From CAVPDE01 sp963707125 (lineage in GTDB: Bacteria > Desulfobacterota > DSM-4660 > Desulfatiglandales > HGW-15): a DNA stretch of 64,000 nucleotides. Position 1 is the stretch's first letter. Every line of letters begins with the position of its first letter. The position numbers and the translations under genes are program-made. The DNA is taken from assembly GCA_963707125.1 (NCBI GenBank), contig CAVPOU010000027.1, forward strand, positions 1 to 64,000, read 5' to 3'. Shown here piece after piece: positions 1 to 10,131 of the stretch. Below the pieces are notes generated by a model that saw only the letters and a program-made list of their open reading frames with translations, had not been told where the DNA came from and ran no database searches.

Positions 1-2916
1 TCGCATCATCATATTGTCTAAATTCAGAATAGAGGGATCCCAGGTGTCCATAAGCCCATGTAATCCAGGACACGGGAGACAATTTTTCATATGAAGAAAC
101 CCATTCCAAAAGATGGGCTTTCGCCTCATCAAATAATCCTTTTTGAAAACAAGCCGCGCCGTAAGCGGAGTAAGCCATCCCTTTGATAAAGGTATCACCT
201 GTTTCTTTAGCTAGATCCAGTGCTTCTTGAGCAGCTTCAAAGGCAGGATTTATCTTTCCCTCAACCAGATGGCACACAGATATACTTCCTTTTGAATATG
301 CTATTCCTGCTGGTTGGTTCGCCAGCAGACTGGAATCGAGACATTTCTTAAGACGTTTGTGGGCCTCCTTAAATTCCAAATAGAATGGCAGGGAACTACC
401 TGATTGATAGAGCCCAACCCACCATGATAGATAGTCGGCAACCTCCTCCGCAATTGGTGTTGCCTTGTCAATGAATACAAGTCCTTTGTGGCTGTCCTCT
501 TCAACCCAAAGATGATAGAGCCCTATTGCTGTGTATATTGCAGGAAGCCTCTTCCGGTAATTGAGATTCAATGCCAGATCCATGATGGGTTCAACAGCCT
601 CTCTTGCATGACGATGAAGGTTCAAATATAAATAATAATTCGCAAGAGTTGTCCGGGCATCAATGAGCTTTCTTTGGTTGGTTTCCGTCTGGAATAGCTT
701 TTCCAGGCTGTTCACTCTCTTCTTTGCATACTCAATGGCATCTTTGAACAGACCCTTCTTCTGGTATCTTTTTGCTTCTAGCCTCGCATACTCAGCACCC
801 TTCTCGTAATTCTCACTGGCGATGCAGTGACCAGCTAGAACACCGTAATAGTCACATATATTGTCCCCGAAAATCTCCTCTATGGTTCTGGCAATCGTGG
901 CGTGGATCTGTTTGCGGCTTTTTGTGAGGATCGAGCCATAGACGACCTCTCTTGTTAGGGCGTGCTTGAAGATGTAGGTGCTGTTTGGATAAATGCCTCG
1001 CTCATAGAGAAGCTCCGAATCCCTGAGTGTGGATAGATCGGATAATAATTGTTGCTCCGGCAGTCCGCTGATTCTTTGTATCAGGTCATGGCTGAACTCC
1101 CGCTCGATGACTGAGCCGGTTCTTAATACTTCCCTGGCCTCCTCCGGAAGATGATCCACCCGGGCCATAATCACATCCTGAATTGAGGAAGGGATAGAGA
1201 TAGTCTTGAAGTCCTTGGCCAGTTTGAATGTACCGTTACTCTTCTCAATGATCTTCAGTTCCCTGAGAGACTTGATGAATTCCTCAATGAAGAAAGGGAT
1301 GCCTTCGGTCTTGCTGAGGGTCAGATCCTCAATCTCCTTGTCGACGTTGGTGGTGTTGAGTAGATGGCTCACCATGGCCAAGGATTCACGGTTGGAGAGT
1401 TTGTTCAGGGTGACCTGGCTGTGGTAGGAGCGGCTGCCCCAGGTGTGGACGAACTCCGGTCTGTAGGTGAAGATCAGAAAGACCCTCGCTCCGGAGATGC
1501 TCTCCAGAAGCTCCTTGAATACATCCTCGGAGCTTCGGTCCATCCAGTGGAGATCCTCCATGGCCATGATCAGGGGCCTGGGTTCAGAGCCCTTGAGGGT
1601 GATCATCTTGAGGACCTCTTGGGTCCTGTCCTTTCTTGCCTCGGGGCTCATTTGAATCTTCTCGATGCCGCTTTCCTTCACGGAAAGAAGCTCCAGAAGA
1701 TAGGGCAGTGTGGAGGGTTCATCCACCTGGATGATCTTGAGGAAGTTGGTGACCTTTTGACGGATCTGCTGATCCGTATCGTCATCCTGAATCTCGAAGT
1801 TCGCCTTCAGGATATCCACAATAGGGTGGTACGCTACGTTCCTGCTGTAGGAGAGGCATTTGCCTTCCAGGAAGGTAACATCTTCGTTGAGGACGGCCTT
1901 GCGGAACTCATAGAGGAGCCGGGATTTGCCGATACCTGCCTCGGAGATGATAGAGATGGCCTGGCCTCTGCCTTCCCTGGCACGCTCGAAACCATCAAGG
2001 AGCAGCTCCAGCTCCCGCTCTCGTGCCGACAAAGGGCGTAAGCCCTCGTTCGGCACTCACATCAAATCGGGTTCTTCTGGTGCTGGGGGCGATGACCTGA
2101 TAGACTCGGATGGGCTTCTCCTTACCTTTGATCTCCTTCTCCCCCAGGGCCTCAAAACGGAACAGTCCTTCAGTGAGCTTGAAGGTGTCCTCAGAGACAT
2201 AGGTGGTCCCCGGTTCGGCCAAGCCTTCCATCCGGGAGGCAAGGTTAACCGTATCCCCTACCGCCTTGAACTCCACTCTCAGGTCATTGCCAAGTGTCCC
2301 TACAACCACAGGACCCGTATGGATCCCGACCCGCATCTTTACGGGAGGGAACTCGCCTTTCTCCTGACGCATCCGCTCATTGAACCTTGTCATCTCCCGA
2401 TGGATGGCCATGGCGGACCGGATAGCTCTCTGGGGAGCATCTTCCAGGGCTATAGGGGCGCCAAATAAGGCCATGATCCCATCCCCGGTCATCTCATTGA
2501 CCGTCCCTTCATAATCATGACCTTGTGGATCAGGATCTCATAAACCTGATCCATGAGGGAATAGATCCTCCTCAGGGCCTAAGTTTTTCCGATAGGGATG
2601 TAAAACCCTCCATGTCGCAGAACATCACCGTGACCTGTTTCCGTTCCCCTTCGATCCTGTCCCTCTGGGAAAGGATTTTCTCGGTGATGCCCTTCGGAAG
2701 GTACTTCTGGATCTTTTTCAGCTTCTCATCAAAAGAGAGTTCTCTGCGGGTTGGTTCAGAGGGCAGAGTGAGGTTGTGGCCGCATCCGTTACAGAACTTG
2801 CTCCCGGGCGGATTGGTCTTGCCGCAATTCGGACAGGCCAGTTCCAATTTGTGGCCGCACCCATTGCAAAATATGGCGTCAGAAGGGTTCTCGTGTTGGC
2901 ACTTCGGGCATTTCAT
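1..2916 (-). pseudogene. Zinc-ribbon/adenylate-guanylate cyclase/AAA-ATPase/TPR regulator, frameshifted and partial
   Basis: A multidomain class III nucleotide cyclase regulator, read right to left and cut by the window edge before its stop. The start at 2916 has GGAGG upstream. Two CxxC...CxxC zinc ribbons come first, then the cyclase domain (CDMEGFTSL, TGDGIMALFGAP, GDTVNLASRM), then an STAND/AAA ATPase (Walker A EAGIGKS near 1905, Walker B-like IMAMEDLHW) and TPR-like helices to position 1. The reading frame changes at least three times: one or two extra bases near 2560-2581, a missing base near 2518 and an extra base near 2024. After those corrections the rest is open, with no other stop in the 2 kb ATPase/TPR part. 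The intact later sequence suggests recent damage or sequence error rather than old decay. The family usually integrates a signal through the TPR/ATPase part; the specific signal is unknown. Confidence 0.8.
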
Positions 2917-2990
2917 GTTCAACGCCCTCCGAGCATGCAACATAAAGAAGAAGAAAAGGAAGGATGTTAGAGAGTTGACAAGGTTGACGA

Positions 2991-3019
2991 ACTCTAGTCT
3001 GAAACTACAGATTTGTCAA
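2991..3019 (-). promoter_or_regulatory. Candidate sigma70 promoter for the cyclase regulator
   Basis: On the minus strand TTGACA (3019-3014) is followed after exactly 17 bases by TAGAGT (2996-2991). The start codon lies about 70 bases downstream. The -35 is perfect and the -10 is moderate (4 of 6). Confidence 0.45.
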
Positions 3020-3267
3020 ATTTGGGGTGACCCGTGAGAGGGTCATCTTTCCGGATGCAGGGTTTTACTCTTGCTGGCAGCGGATCCAGTTAAAGATAGC
3101 CTTTAATAACCCAGTCCCTCGGCCATCCATTCTTTTGCTAATCTTGAACAGCCTCCTCAACCCGTGAGGCGATGAGCTTCGTATCGTAATCTGAAATTTT
3201 GGGCCAGTCTTGAAGGCAAACGATTAGTGGACGAAATCGTTAACGTTCGCGCTGAAACAGACCGACC
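3020..3267. other. Intergenic stretch without a gene
   Basis: With the promoter zone at 2917-3019 this makes about 350 bases between the cyclase regulator and the FAH gene. It holds one small hairpin, TGACCC/GGGTCA at 3028-3045 with a 6-base loop and no T-run. No coding sequence or RNA gene is recognisable. Confidence 0.5.
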
Positions 3268-4299
3268 TCACGCGTGGTATTTCTGTATCTGCGGCCGGAC
3301 TGGCCAGCGGCTGGGCAGGAGTTTGCCCGCGGGCTCGGTGAAACGGCATCGGAGTGTGCCGAGTCGCTCGAAAGTGATCTGAATCTCGGCGCCTGGATCG
3401 ATGAAGTCGTCGTGGTCACAGCCGGTACAGTCGGGGATGGTGCCGAAGCCCATCACGGAGCCGGGCTTGAGGGGAGCGATGAACCCCAACCAAGCGAACA
3501 CGTCTTCTGCCTTGTGGCTGATTTCGGATGTTGATCCCTGGTACTTGACTTGGCCATTGACCAGAACCGTCACCTTGAGGTTGTAGGGATCGCGAACGTC
3601 ATCGGGCGTGACCAGGTAAGGCCCGAGCTGGTTGCCCTTCGCCATGTCCTTCGTTAAGCAGAATCCGCCGACGAACTCCGTGGCCTGAACATCGCGCGCC
3701 GAGATGTCGTTGAAGATGCAGTAACCCGCCACAGGCTGCTTTGCGTTCCCATACACGACGGCCAGTTCAGGCTCGATGTCCAGCCGCGACGTGTAAGCCG
3801 GCCAGGGGACGGTTTCCCCGTCGCCGACGATGGCGTTCATGTTGCACTTGTAATAGGACAGCGGCTCGGGCTGACCGGCGACGGACTTGGGTTTCGGGGC
3901 TAGGACAGCTTTAGCGAACGCCTGCAACAGCGGCGCGGTCTGCGGGTTATCCTTCTCATACTTCATGAGGGTTTCGGCAGAGTTCTTGAGATGCCGCGGC
4001 GTCAGGCCGAAGTCGAACAGGGCGGCGACCTCCACCGGTTCTAGCAGGCGGACAGCGTTGAGTGCGAAGCGTTCACCTCCACCGAGTTCTCCGAAGTTCT
4101 GGTCGCCCCAGGCGAACAGCTCCTTTGCCGCCCGCTCGCTGTCGGGCAGATTGTTAAGGTAGGACCGGCTGTCGGCCAACTGGATAAAGGACTTTCCCGA
4201 TTTGTTTTGCAGCACGGAGAACGGGACCGCCTGGTCTCGGATGACGACGCCGAAAAATGGATTCGGTGAGTCGGCGGTGGTGAAGCGGATCAGTTTCAT
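3268..4299 (-). CDS. Fumarylacetoacetate hydrolase (FAH) family protein
   Basis: A 343-residue member of the FAH superfamily, whose members hydrolyse or isomerise 2-oxo acids and acylpyruvates through a divalent metal. The C-terminal two thirds carries the catalytic fold. The metal ligands are visible as DIEPELAVV (E176 and E178), followed by NDISARDVQ with the conserved Asp. The N-terminal region of about 150 residues is longer than in minimal FAH hydrolases. The start is preceded by AAAGGAG. It lies 30 bases after a metallo-beta-lactamase-fold gene on the same strand, so the two probably form an operon, perhaps for degrading an organic acid or aromatic ring-cleavage product. The substrate cannot be told from sequence. 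Third codon positions look GC-rich compared with neighbours. Confidence 0.85.
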   Translation of the reverse strand: MKLIRFTTADSPNPFFGVVIRDQAVPFSVLQNKSGKSFIQLADSRSYLNNLPDSERAAKELFAWGDQNFGELGGGERFALNAVRLLEPVEVAALFDFGLTPRHLKNSAETLMKYEKDNPQTAPLLQAFAKAVLAPKPKSVAGQPEPLSYYKCNMNAIVGDGETVPWPAYTSRLDIEPELAVVYGNAKQPVAGYCIFNDISARDVQATEFVGGFCLTKDMAKGNQLGPYLVTPDDVRDPYNLKVTVLVNGQVKYQGSTSEISHKAEDVFAWLGFIAPLKPGSVMGFGTIPDCTGCDHDDFIDPGAEIQITFERLGTLRCRFTEPAGKLLPSRWPVRPQIQKYHA

Positions 4300-4329
4300 G
4301 GAAGAACTCCTTTCTGTGTTTGGACTGGA

Positions 4330-5307
4330 TCAGTATTCGACTTCGATCCCTTTTGCCTTCGCCACCTTGTAGATGGCGTCGAAGGTGGCTGGCGTGTTCC
4401 ATGGCGCGTCAGGGGGTTCGTTACGGAACTCACGATACGCCCGTTCGACATTCATATACAGCCGCGCCGGGGCACGCCACTCACCGTAGGGACCGAACTC
4501 GATCCGCTTGGCAGCATCCAGCGAACTGAGTCCGGCGTCGAAGTACTTCTTTGACTCGTCGCGGAGGTACTGGAGATACGCTTTCATCTCGGTGGCCCCT
4601 TCGATCCCGCAGAGCGGACCGTGGCCGGGGACGATGACCTCGGGGTTGAGTTGAACGATCAGGTCGAGGCACTGGAACCACTTCTCGTATGATCCCGTCC
4701 AGCCCATCGGCGTACACTGCCGGAAAATCACGTCGCCGGCGAACACCACGCGCTCCTTGGGTACATGGATGATCGTGTCCCCGACCTGATGGCACGGCCC
4801 GACGTAGATCAAGTGGACCTCCGTGCCGTCGAGGTTCAGTTCGTAGCGCATGTCGAACAAGGTCGTCGGCAGGACGAGCTCCACGCCGTCGAGGTTATAG
4901 TCCTCCAGCAATTGCTGCCCTGCGGCCGCGACGCCGGGGTGGATCGCCTTGAGTACCTGGCGCGTGAGGAAACGACCGACACCGTGCAGCAGCTTCTGGG
5001 TCTCCTCCGGATTGGCGACGTGCTTCATCCGTTCGGGCACCGACTTGTGGGCGATGATCTCCGCGCCCTCGAAGAGTTGATTGCCCCAGACGTGGTCCCC
5101 GTCTTCGTGCGTGTTTATGACGCGCCGCGGCATGGCGGGCCACACCTTGCTGAACATCTCGATCATCTGCCGCGCATGGGCCAAGTCCGACTGCGTGTCG
5201 ATCACAACACCCCCGGCCCGGTTGATGAGGCCGGAGTTGGCGTCACACACGCGGTTCTTCTCGTTCAGGACCGCAAAACAGTTGTTGCTGACTTGCTGCA
5301 TCTTCAT
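4330..5307 (-). CDS. Metallo-beta-lactamase-fold hydrolase
   Basis: A 325-residue MBL-fold protein. The metal motif is HEDGDH (H67 to H72): the usual HxHxDH has Asp in place of the second His, a variant I believe also occurs in some MBL subfamilies as HxNGDH. Later ligands appear as the His in GPCHQVGD, the Asp in VFAGDVIF and the His in VPGHGP. No signal peptide is seen, so it should be cytoplasmic. It is the first gene of a two-gene unit with the FAH hydrolase, 30 bases apart. The reaction is unknown; hydrolysis of an ester, thioester or lactone feeding the FAH step is a guess. Codon use looks GC-rich like its partner. Confidence 0.82.
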   Translation of the reverse strand: MKMQQVSNNCFAVLNEKNRVCDANSGLINRAGGVVIDTQSDLAHARQMIEMFSKVWPAMPRRVINTHEDGDHVWGNQLFEGAEIIAHKSVPERMKHVANPEETQKLLHGVGRFLTRQVLKAIHPGVAAAGQQLLEDYNLDGVELVLPTTLFDMRYELNLDGTEVHLIYVGPCHQVGDTIIHVPKERVVFAGDVIFRQCTPMGWTGSYEKWFQCLDLIVQLNPEVIVPGHGPLCGIEGATEMKAYLQYLRDESKKYFDAGLSSLDAAKRIEFGPYGEWRAPARLYMNVERAYREFRNEPPDAPWNTPATFDAIYKVAKAKGIEVEY

Positions 5308-5587
5308 GAGGCGGGTCTTCTCCAGTTCGAGTCATTGTTCATGCTCTGCAGATGGTGTTCGGTATGCGATATTGACTCTCTCTAACATTGAACTTCACAA
5401 TTTGCAAAGATATTGGCCCGGCGCAAATTTCGCAAATGGCTGATCTAGAATAGCCCCATCCGGTTTTGATTAGCATCAGAAGCCTATTGTGGGGGCAGCA
5501 TATCGGCCGGTTACTATTACCAAATGCAGCCTATTGTCTGGATAGATAGGCGGCTCGTTATGACTACATCATTACCTTCCTTTTCCC

Positions 5588-5617
5588 TTGACAGTGCAGG
5601 GCGCACGTTTCTATAGT
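5588..5617 (+). promoter_or_regulatory. Sigma70-type promoter for the DUF58/DUF4129/MoxR genes
   Basis: TTGACA (5588-5593), an 18-base spacer and TATAGT (5612-5617). It is the best element in the 376-base gap between the divergent MBL gene and the DUF58 gene (5308-5683), about 70 bases before the DUF58 start. I see nothing else in that gap. Confidence 0.6.
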
Positions 5618-5683
5618 CCTTTTTGGTGCTTCTCTGAATGACCGCTTGCGGCCTTCCCATCTCAAGCGTAAGGTCGAGTCTCA

Positions 5684-6961
5684 TTGGCGATGAATTCTCT
5701 CTCTTCTTCCACCACCCATCAAGACAAACCGACCAAACTCTATTCTCAGGCTGCCGGGTATCTTCTCAATTGGCCGGGTTTGCTGGTCATGGCCGGCATT
5801 CTGGTTCTTGCCGCATGGAACGGTCAGGCTTCTATTGTAGTCCTCACCAGTCTTCTCTTTTCTTCCGCCGGGTTAGCCAGAGTGTGGAGTCACTTGTCAC
5901 TGGCTCGCATCTCCTGTCGTCGCCAGCTCAGTGAGCGAAGGGTTTTCCCCGGAGAGAAGATCACCGTGAAGCTTCAGGTCGCCAATCGCAAACCTTTACC
6001 CCTTCCCTGGATTCAGGTCGACGACGAAATCCCTCAAGCCCTTGGCAGCACCTCCAGTCTGCCCGGCGAAAAACCGGGATGTGTCCTCATTCGCCGCTCG
6101 GCCGCCATGCTGTGGTACAGCAGTGTGAAGTGGAAATACGAACTTCCCTGTCTCAAGCGGGGTTACTATGCCCTCGGTCCGACCGTCATCAGCTCCGGCG
6201 ACATTTTCGGCCTCTATTCCCGCTTTCTCAAAACAGCCCTGGAAGATCACATTATCGTCTATCCGAAAATCTTTCCAGTCGGTCACCTGGGAATTCCTTC
6301 CCGGCAGCCCATGGGGGAATCCAGGAGTGAATACCGCGTTTTTCAGGATCCAACACGCCCCGTCGGAGTGAGAGACTACCGGCACGGGGACGGTCTCCGG
6401 CACATCCACTGGAAGGCAAGCTCACGCCTTCAGGCTCTTCAGGTCAAGGTTTTTGAAGCCACCACGACCTTCAAGGTTGCTCTCTTTCTTTCGGTCGAAA
6501 GTTTCACGGCCAACGGTTCCTTCAGCGAAGACGAATTCGAACTTGGAATCAGTGTAGCTGCCTCCTTGGCCCACCATGTCATCGAGGAAGGAAGCCCTGC
6601 TGGCGTTTTTGTGAACACCCGAAGGGTCGATTCAGGTCAGGCGGTGAGCATTGCACCGACCGGAAGTCGCGATCAGTTGACGGCCATCCTGGAAGCACTC
6701 GCCAAGGTGACCCCCTCTTCTTCCAGCCCCTTTGAACTCTTCCTTGAGAACGAGCAAAAAGTGCTTCATGCAGGCACAACACTGGCTCTCATTTTTGCCA
6801 AGCCTCCCGAGACCCTGCCGCTGCTGCTCAACGCTCTGAAGGAGAACGGGTTCAAACTCCTGGTTTTCTTTATTGGTGAAGGAGACGCCTTCCCCTTGGG
6901 AGAAGGAATCCCCTTTCATCGCATTCGAAACGCCGGTGACCTGGGGAGCCTTGAGGGATGA
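5684..6961 (+). CDS. DUF58 family protein (first locus)
   Basis: A 425-residue DUF58 protein. Two hydrophobic segments lie near residues 28-65, followed by a beta-rich extracytoplasmic region. The DUF58 signature follows as a GDGLRHIHWKASSRLQ-like stretch around residue 235, and a von Willebrand A-like region forms the C-terminus. DUF58 proteins are almost always encoded beside MoxR ATPases and are thought to act with them in envelope-protein maturation or stress. The start is TTG at 5684 (AAGG 10 bases upstream) or ATG at 5690. The stop overlaps the next start (ATGA at 6958-6961), implying translational coupling to the DUF4129-type membrane protein. A second DUF58 gene lies near 61 kb. Confidence 0.85.
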   Translation: MAMNSLSSSTTHQDKPTKLYSQAAGYLLNWPGLLVMAGILVLAAWNGQASIVVLTSLLFSSAGLARVWSHLSLARISCRRQLSERRVFPGEKITVKLQVANRKPLPLPWIQVDDEIPQALGSTSSLPGEKPGCVLIRRSAAMLWYSSVKWKYELPCLKRGYYALGPTVISSGDIFGLYSRFLKTALEDHIIVYPKIFPVGHLGIPSRQPMGESRSEYRVFQDPTRPVGVRDYRHGDGLRHIHWKASSRLQALQVKVFEATTTFKVALFLSVESFTANGSFSEDEFELGISVAASLAHHVIEEGSPAGVFVNTRRVDSGQAVSIAPTGSRDQLTAILEALAKVTPSSSSPFELFLENEQKVLHAGTTLALIFAKPPETLPLLLNALKENGFKLLVFFIGEGDAFPLGEGIPFHRIRNAGDLGSLEG

Positions 6962-8373
6962 ACCAAACGCGACAAAGGGACATTCTTTTTCTCGCCATAG
7001 CAGGGGCTGAAGCCTGCTGGATTTACACGGCCCTGATTCTTCTCGATGTGAAGGCCGTGGACGGTTCCCTCCCTATCCTGTGGCTCCTTTCCTTTTATCC
7101 TCTTGCCTTTGTCCTGGGAAAAGCGCTCCGCTATCTTGCCTGGGGAAAAATCCGGCTTGTTCTCCTGAACTGGACACTGTGGTTCGTCTGGTTTCTCGCT
7201 CTTGCGAAGCATCACACATCGCCTTTTGGAGATCTCTTCGAACCAGCCTGGCTGCTCTCCTTTGTTTCAGGGATCCTCCAGGTGTCAAGCCTTCTATCCT
7301 CACAACAGCTCATCCTTGTATGCAGCGTCCTTCTCTGGTGGCTTGGAGGAAGGCTTCTTCACCTGCGTCTTGATTTTTCCACTTCACTCACTGAATTCCA
7401 GTTCGGCGTGGCGATTCTTCTCATCCTTTTCTTTCTTGAATCCATGTGGGACTTGAATCTCCCGGGCCTAGTTCCCATCACCATGGCTTTTTTCGTCTTC
7501 TCCTTCGCGGGAACCGCCGTCACCCACGCCAGGGAAGGGGGGGGATGGCTTTCAGGGCCCTATCGGAGCCGGTGGATGAGTCTGCTCATCTTCACCCTCC
7601 TTTTTATTCTTATCGGAGGGATGCTTATCGGTGCTCTTGTCAAACCAGACCTCTTGCGGCTCGTCCTTTCGGTGTTAACGATGATGTGGAACTTTTTCTG
7701 GGACATCCTATTCAGGGTGGTCTCCTTCCTGGCCAATCTCTTTTCCAGCCACGAACCCATGAATCTTCCCGCCTTGCCCTCCACGCCACAGGTGCCTGCA
7801 GAGCCGCCGGTATGGACCAAGCTTTTTCAGATACCAGAATGGGTCCGGAGGGTGGGCAGCTTCGTGATGGTCAGCATATGGGTGATCCTGATCCTTGCGG
7901 CCCTGTGGAGCGTTTCCTCTCAGATCATTCACTGGCTGCGCCAGAGGCTCGAGAGCATGAATGAAGTTGAGGTGGAGCCCATGTCCGGCGCATTCCTCGA
8001 TGATCTCCTGCATCTCTTCAAGGGGCTTTTTTTGTTGGCACTGCGTTTCTTTCGTTTTCTTCTTCAACCCTTCCGGCACAAACGAAGGATACAGGCTGTC
8101 TCACCCGAGATCTCCTCCCTCCGCACGATTTATCGCCGAATGATGGACTGGGCGGCGTCAGAGGGTTGTCCCCGAAATGCGGCGCAGACGCCTCACGAGT
8201 ATCTCCATGCCCTGGCGCAATGGCTCCCCGAAGCCGGGCAGGACTTCGCTTTTATTACCAACCACTATGTCCTTGTGCGCTATGGCGATTGCCTGCCAAG
8301 TCATGGTACACTGGATCAGGTCAAGACGACCTGGGAAAAAGTGAGACATGTGAAACCGTCACCGCTTCACTGA
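6958..8373 (+). CDS. Multi-pass membrane protein with C-terminal DUF4129-like domain
   Basis: A 471-residue membrane protein. About six hydrophobic segments lie in the first 260 residues and another near 300-320. A cytoplasmic C-terminal region from about 390 resembles DUF4129 (TPHEYLHALAQWLP, then an HYVLVRYG-like stretch). In many bacteria this domain follows a transglutaminase core encoded with DUF58 and MoxR. The Cys-His-Asp transglutaminase core is absent, so this is a membrane anchor/partner protein rather than the full TgpA-type enzyme. It overlaps the DUF58 stop by four bases. The MoxR gene follows after a 205-base gap filled by a palindromic repeat. Confidence 0.72.
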   Translation: MNQTRQRDILFLAIAGAEACWIYTALILLDVKAVDGSLPILWLLSFYPLAFVLGKALRYLAWGKIRLVLLNWTLWFVWFLALAKHHTSPFGDLFEPAWLLSFVSGILQVSSLLSSQQLILVCSVLLWWLGGRLLHLRLDFSTSLTEFQFGVAILLILFFLESMWDLNLPGLVPITMAFFVFSFAGTAVTHAREGGGWLSGPYRSRWMSLLIFTLLFILIGGMLIGALVKPDLLRLVLSVLTMMWNFFWDILFRVVSFLANLFSSHEPMNLPALPSTPQVPAEPPVWTKLFQIPEWVRRVGSFVMVSIWVILILAALWSVSSQIIHWLRQRLESMNEVEVEPMSGAFLDDLLHLFKGLFLLALRFFRFLLQPFRHKRRIQAVSPEISSLRTIYRRMMDWAASEGCPRNAAQTPHEYLHALAQWLPEAGQDFAFITNHYVLVRYGDCLPSHGTLDQVKTTWEKVRHVKPSPLH

Positions 8374-8379
8374 GAGTCC

Positions 8380-8506
8380 CGTTCACCCTTCGATACCCTG
8401 GTCGCCTCTGGCGCCGCCGAAGGCGGGTAAACCTCAGGGTGAACGGATCACGAAGACCTTAAGTTTTTGATTTGCGGTTCGTGGTGAGGTATCGAACCAT
8501 GAACGG
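8380..8506. repeat. Dispersed palindromic repeat, family B copy 1
   Basis: Begins GTTCACCCTTCGATACC and ends GGTATCGAACCATGAACGG, so its ends are near-inverted copies. Related copies lie at 11100-11220 and 57331-57420. It sits between a DUF4129-like gene and its MoxR partner and could form a stem-loop in the transcript. Confidence 0.75.
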
Positions 8507-8578
8507 GAAGGCGCAAGCGAACTTTATAAAAGACCATCGAACTTGAACACCCGAGAAAGACATAGGGAGGCCCGTCTA

Positions 8579-9550
8579 ATGGACCAAAGAAAGGATACAG
8601 AAACTCAGGCTGTAAATCGAATCAAGGAAAAAGCAGACAGCTTCAGAGCCAACGTATCCACCGTCATGGTAGGCAAAGAGCGAACGATCGACCTTATCTT
8701 CATCACTCTTCTCTGTGAGGGCCACGCGCTCATTGAGGATGTCCCCGGTGTGGGGAAAACTCTTCTTGCAAAGGCGACGGCCAGGTCCCTGGACTGTAGC
8801 TTCAAGCGAATCCAATGTACGCCGGACCTCCTGCCTTCGGACGTGGTGGGAATTCAGTTTTTCAATCAGAAGAACTCCGAGTTCGAGTTCCGTCCTGGGC
8901 CCATTCTGGCCAACATCGTGCTCGTTGATGAAATCAACCGGGCGATGCCAAGGACCCAGTCCTGTATGCTCGAGTCCATGCAGGAGCAACAGGTGACCGT
9001 CGATTTGAAAACGGTTCCTCTTCCGCGGCCTTTCATGCTGATGGCCACTCAGAACCCGATCGAACTTGAAGGGACCTTCCCCCTGCCTGAAGCGCAGTTA
9101 GACAGGTTCCTCTTAAAAGCCAAGATCGGCTATCCTTCCCCCGAAGAAGAGGCTGCGGTGCTGTCCCGTTTCCAGGTTTCGAATCCCTTGGACCGCCTTC
9201 AGAGCATCATGGGGACCGTCGAGCTTCTCGAACTCCAGGCGATCTGCCGCCGGATCTTCATAGAGAATTCAGTGCGGGACTACATCGTCGCCATCAATAG
9301 CCATACCCGAAACCACCGGGATATCAAACTCGGAACAAGCACTCGCTGTGCTCTGGCTCTTCAGTCGGCCTCCCAGGCGATGGCCGGCATTCAGGGGCGA
9401 AGCTATGTCCTCCCTGATGACGTCAAAGCGCTTGCCGCACCCGTTCTTTCCCATCGCATCATCCTGAAGACGGAAGCCCGATTGCGCGGCCGCACAGAGG
9501 AAGAGGTGATCGAAGAGATATTGTCTTCGGTGCCTGTTCCGACGGAATGA
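8579..9550 (+). CDS. MoxR-family AAA+ ATPase (first locus)
   Basis: A 323-residue MoxR ATPase. Walker A is GVGKT (in EDVPGVGKTLLAK), Walker B is LVDEINR, and the sensor region is MATQNPIE. The DRFLLKAKIGYPS stretch and C-terminal lid are typical of the family. The ATG at 8579 is chosen because AGGGAGG lies 8 bases upstream; an in-frame TTG at 8543 lacks such a site. MoxR proteins act as chaperone-like ATPases with vWA or DUF58 partners. Here it follows DUF58 and DUF4129-like genes on the same strand. Length and motifs are normal. A paralogue is encoded at 62332-63285. Confidence 0.92.
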   Translation: MDQRKDTETQAVNRIKEKADSFRANVSTVMVGKERTIDLIFITLLCEGHALIEDVPGVGKTLLAKATARSLDCSFKRIQCTPDLLPSDVVGIQFFNQKNSEFEFRPGPILANIVLVDEINRAMPRTQSCMLESMQEQQVTVDLKTVPLPRPFMLMATQNPIELEGTFPLPEAQLDRFLLKAKIGYPSPEEEAAVLSRFQVSNPLDRLQSIMGTVELLELQAICRRIFIENSVRDYIVAINSHTRNHRDIKLGTSTRCALALQSASQAMAGIQGRSYVLPDDVKALAAPVLSHRIILKTEARLRGRTEEEVIEEILSSVPVPTE

Positions 9551-9601
9551 GACGAGGCGAAGTGTGAAGGATTTGGTGTAGGACCCATTGGGCTCTATGA
9601 T

Positions 9602-10090
9602 ATGGACAAGACCGATCGCATTACCTTCAAAGATAAATCCGGCCAGCCTTATTCTATCGGGAATGGCAATGCCGCAGACGGCTCTTTGATCATGGACATG
9701 TACCGCGCCTTCTCTCCCAGGCCTGCGTCCCAAGGCCTTCCGCCTGCCGATTTAGAAACCTGCGAGAAGTGGGTGAACGATATCCTGCATATCGGAACAA
9801 ACGGTCTTGCCCGGAGAGGAGAAAAGGTCATTGGCCACGCCGCCTTGATTCCTGATGGAAAGGGCAAGACAGGCGAGTTCATCATCTTTGTTCACCAGGA
9901 CTGCCGTAACCTGGGGGTGGGGACAGAGCTGACACGGTGGACCTTCGAAAGGGCGAGAGGTACTGGACTTCAGTCCATCTGGTTGACCGTGGCCATGAAT
10001 AATTTCATCGCCATCAGGCTTTACAGAAAACTGGGCTTCGACTACTGCGAGATGGACGAATGTGAAAGGACCATGCTGATAAAACTCTAG
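9602..10090 (+). CDS. GNAT family N-acetyltransferase
   Basis: A 162-residue GNAT fold protein. The acetyl-CoA pyrophosphate loop is visible as CRNLGVGTEL (motif A) near residue 103, followed by the motif B region with NNFIAIRLYRKLGF, typical of RimI-like acetyltransferases. It starts 51 bases after moxR on the same strand and may be co-transcribed. No strong ribosome site is seen. The acceptor substrate is unknown. The protein has no signal peptide or membrane segment. Confidence 0.82.
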   Translation: MDKTDRITFKDKSGQPYSIGNGNAADGSLIMDMYRAFSPRPASQGLPPADLETCEKWVNDILHIGTNGLARRGEKVIGHAALIPDGKGKTGEFIIFVHQDCRNLGVGTELTRWTFERARGTGLQSIWLTVAMNNFIAIRLYRKLGFDYCEMDECERTMLIKL

Positions 10091-10131
10091 CCGCAAAAGG
10101 CTGCATGGTTACCCGCAGAGACGGCCATACT

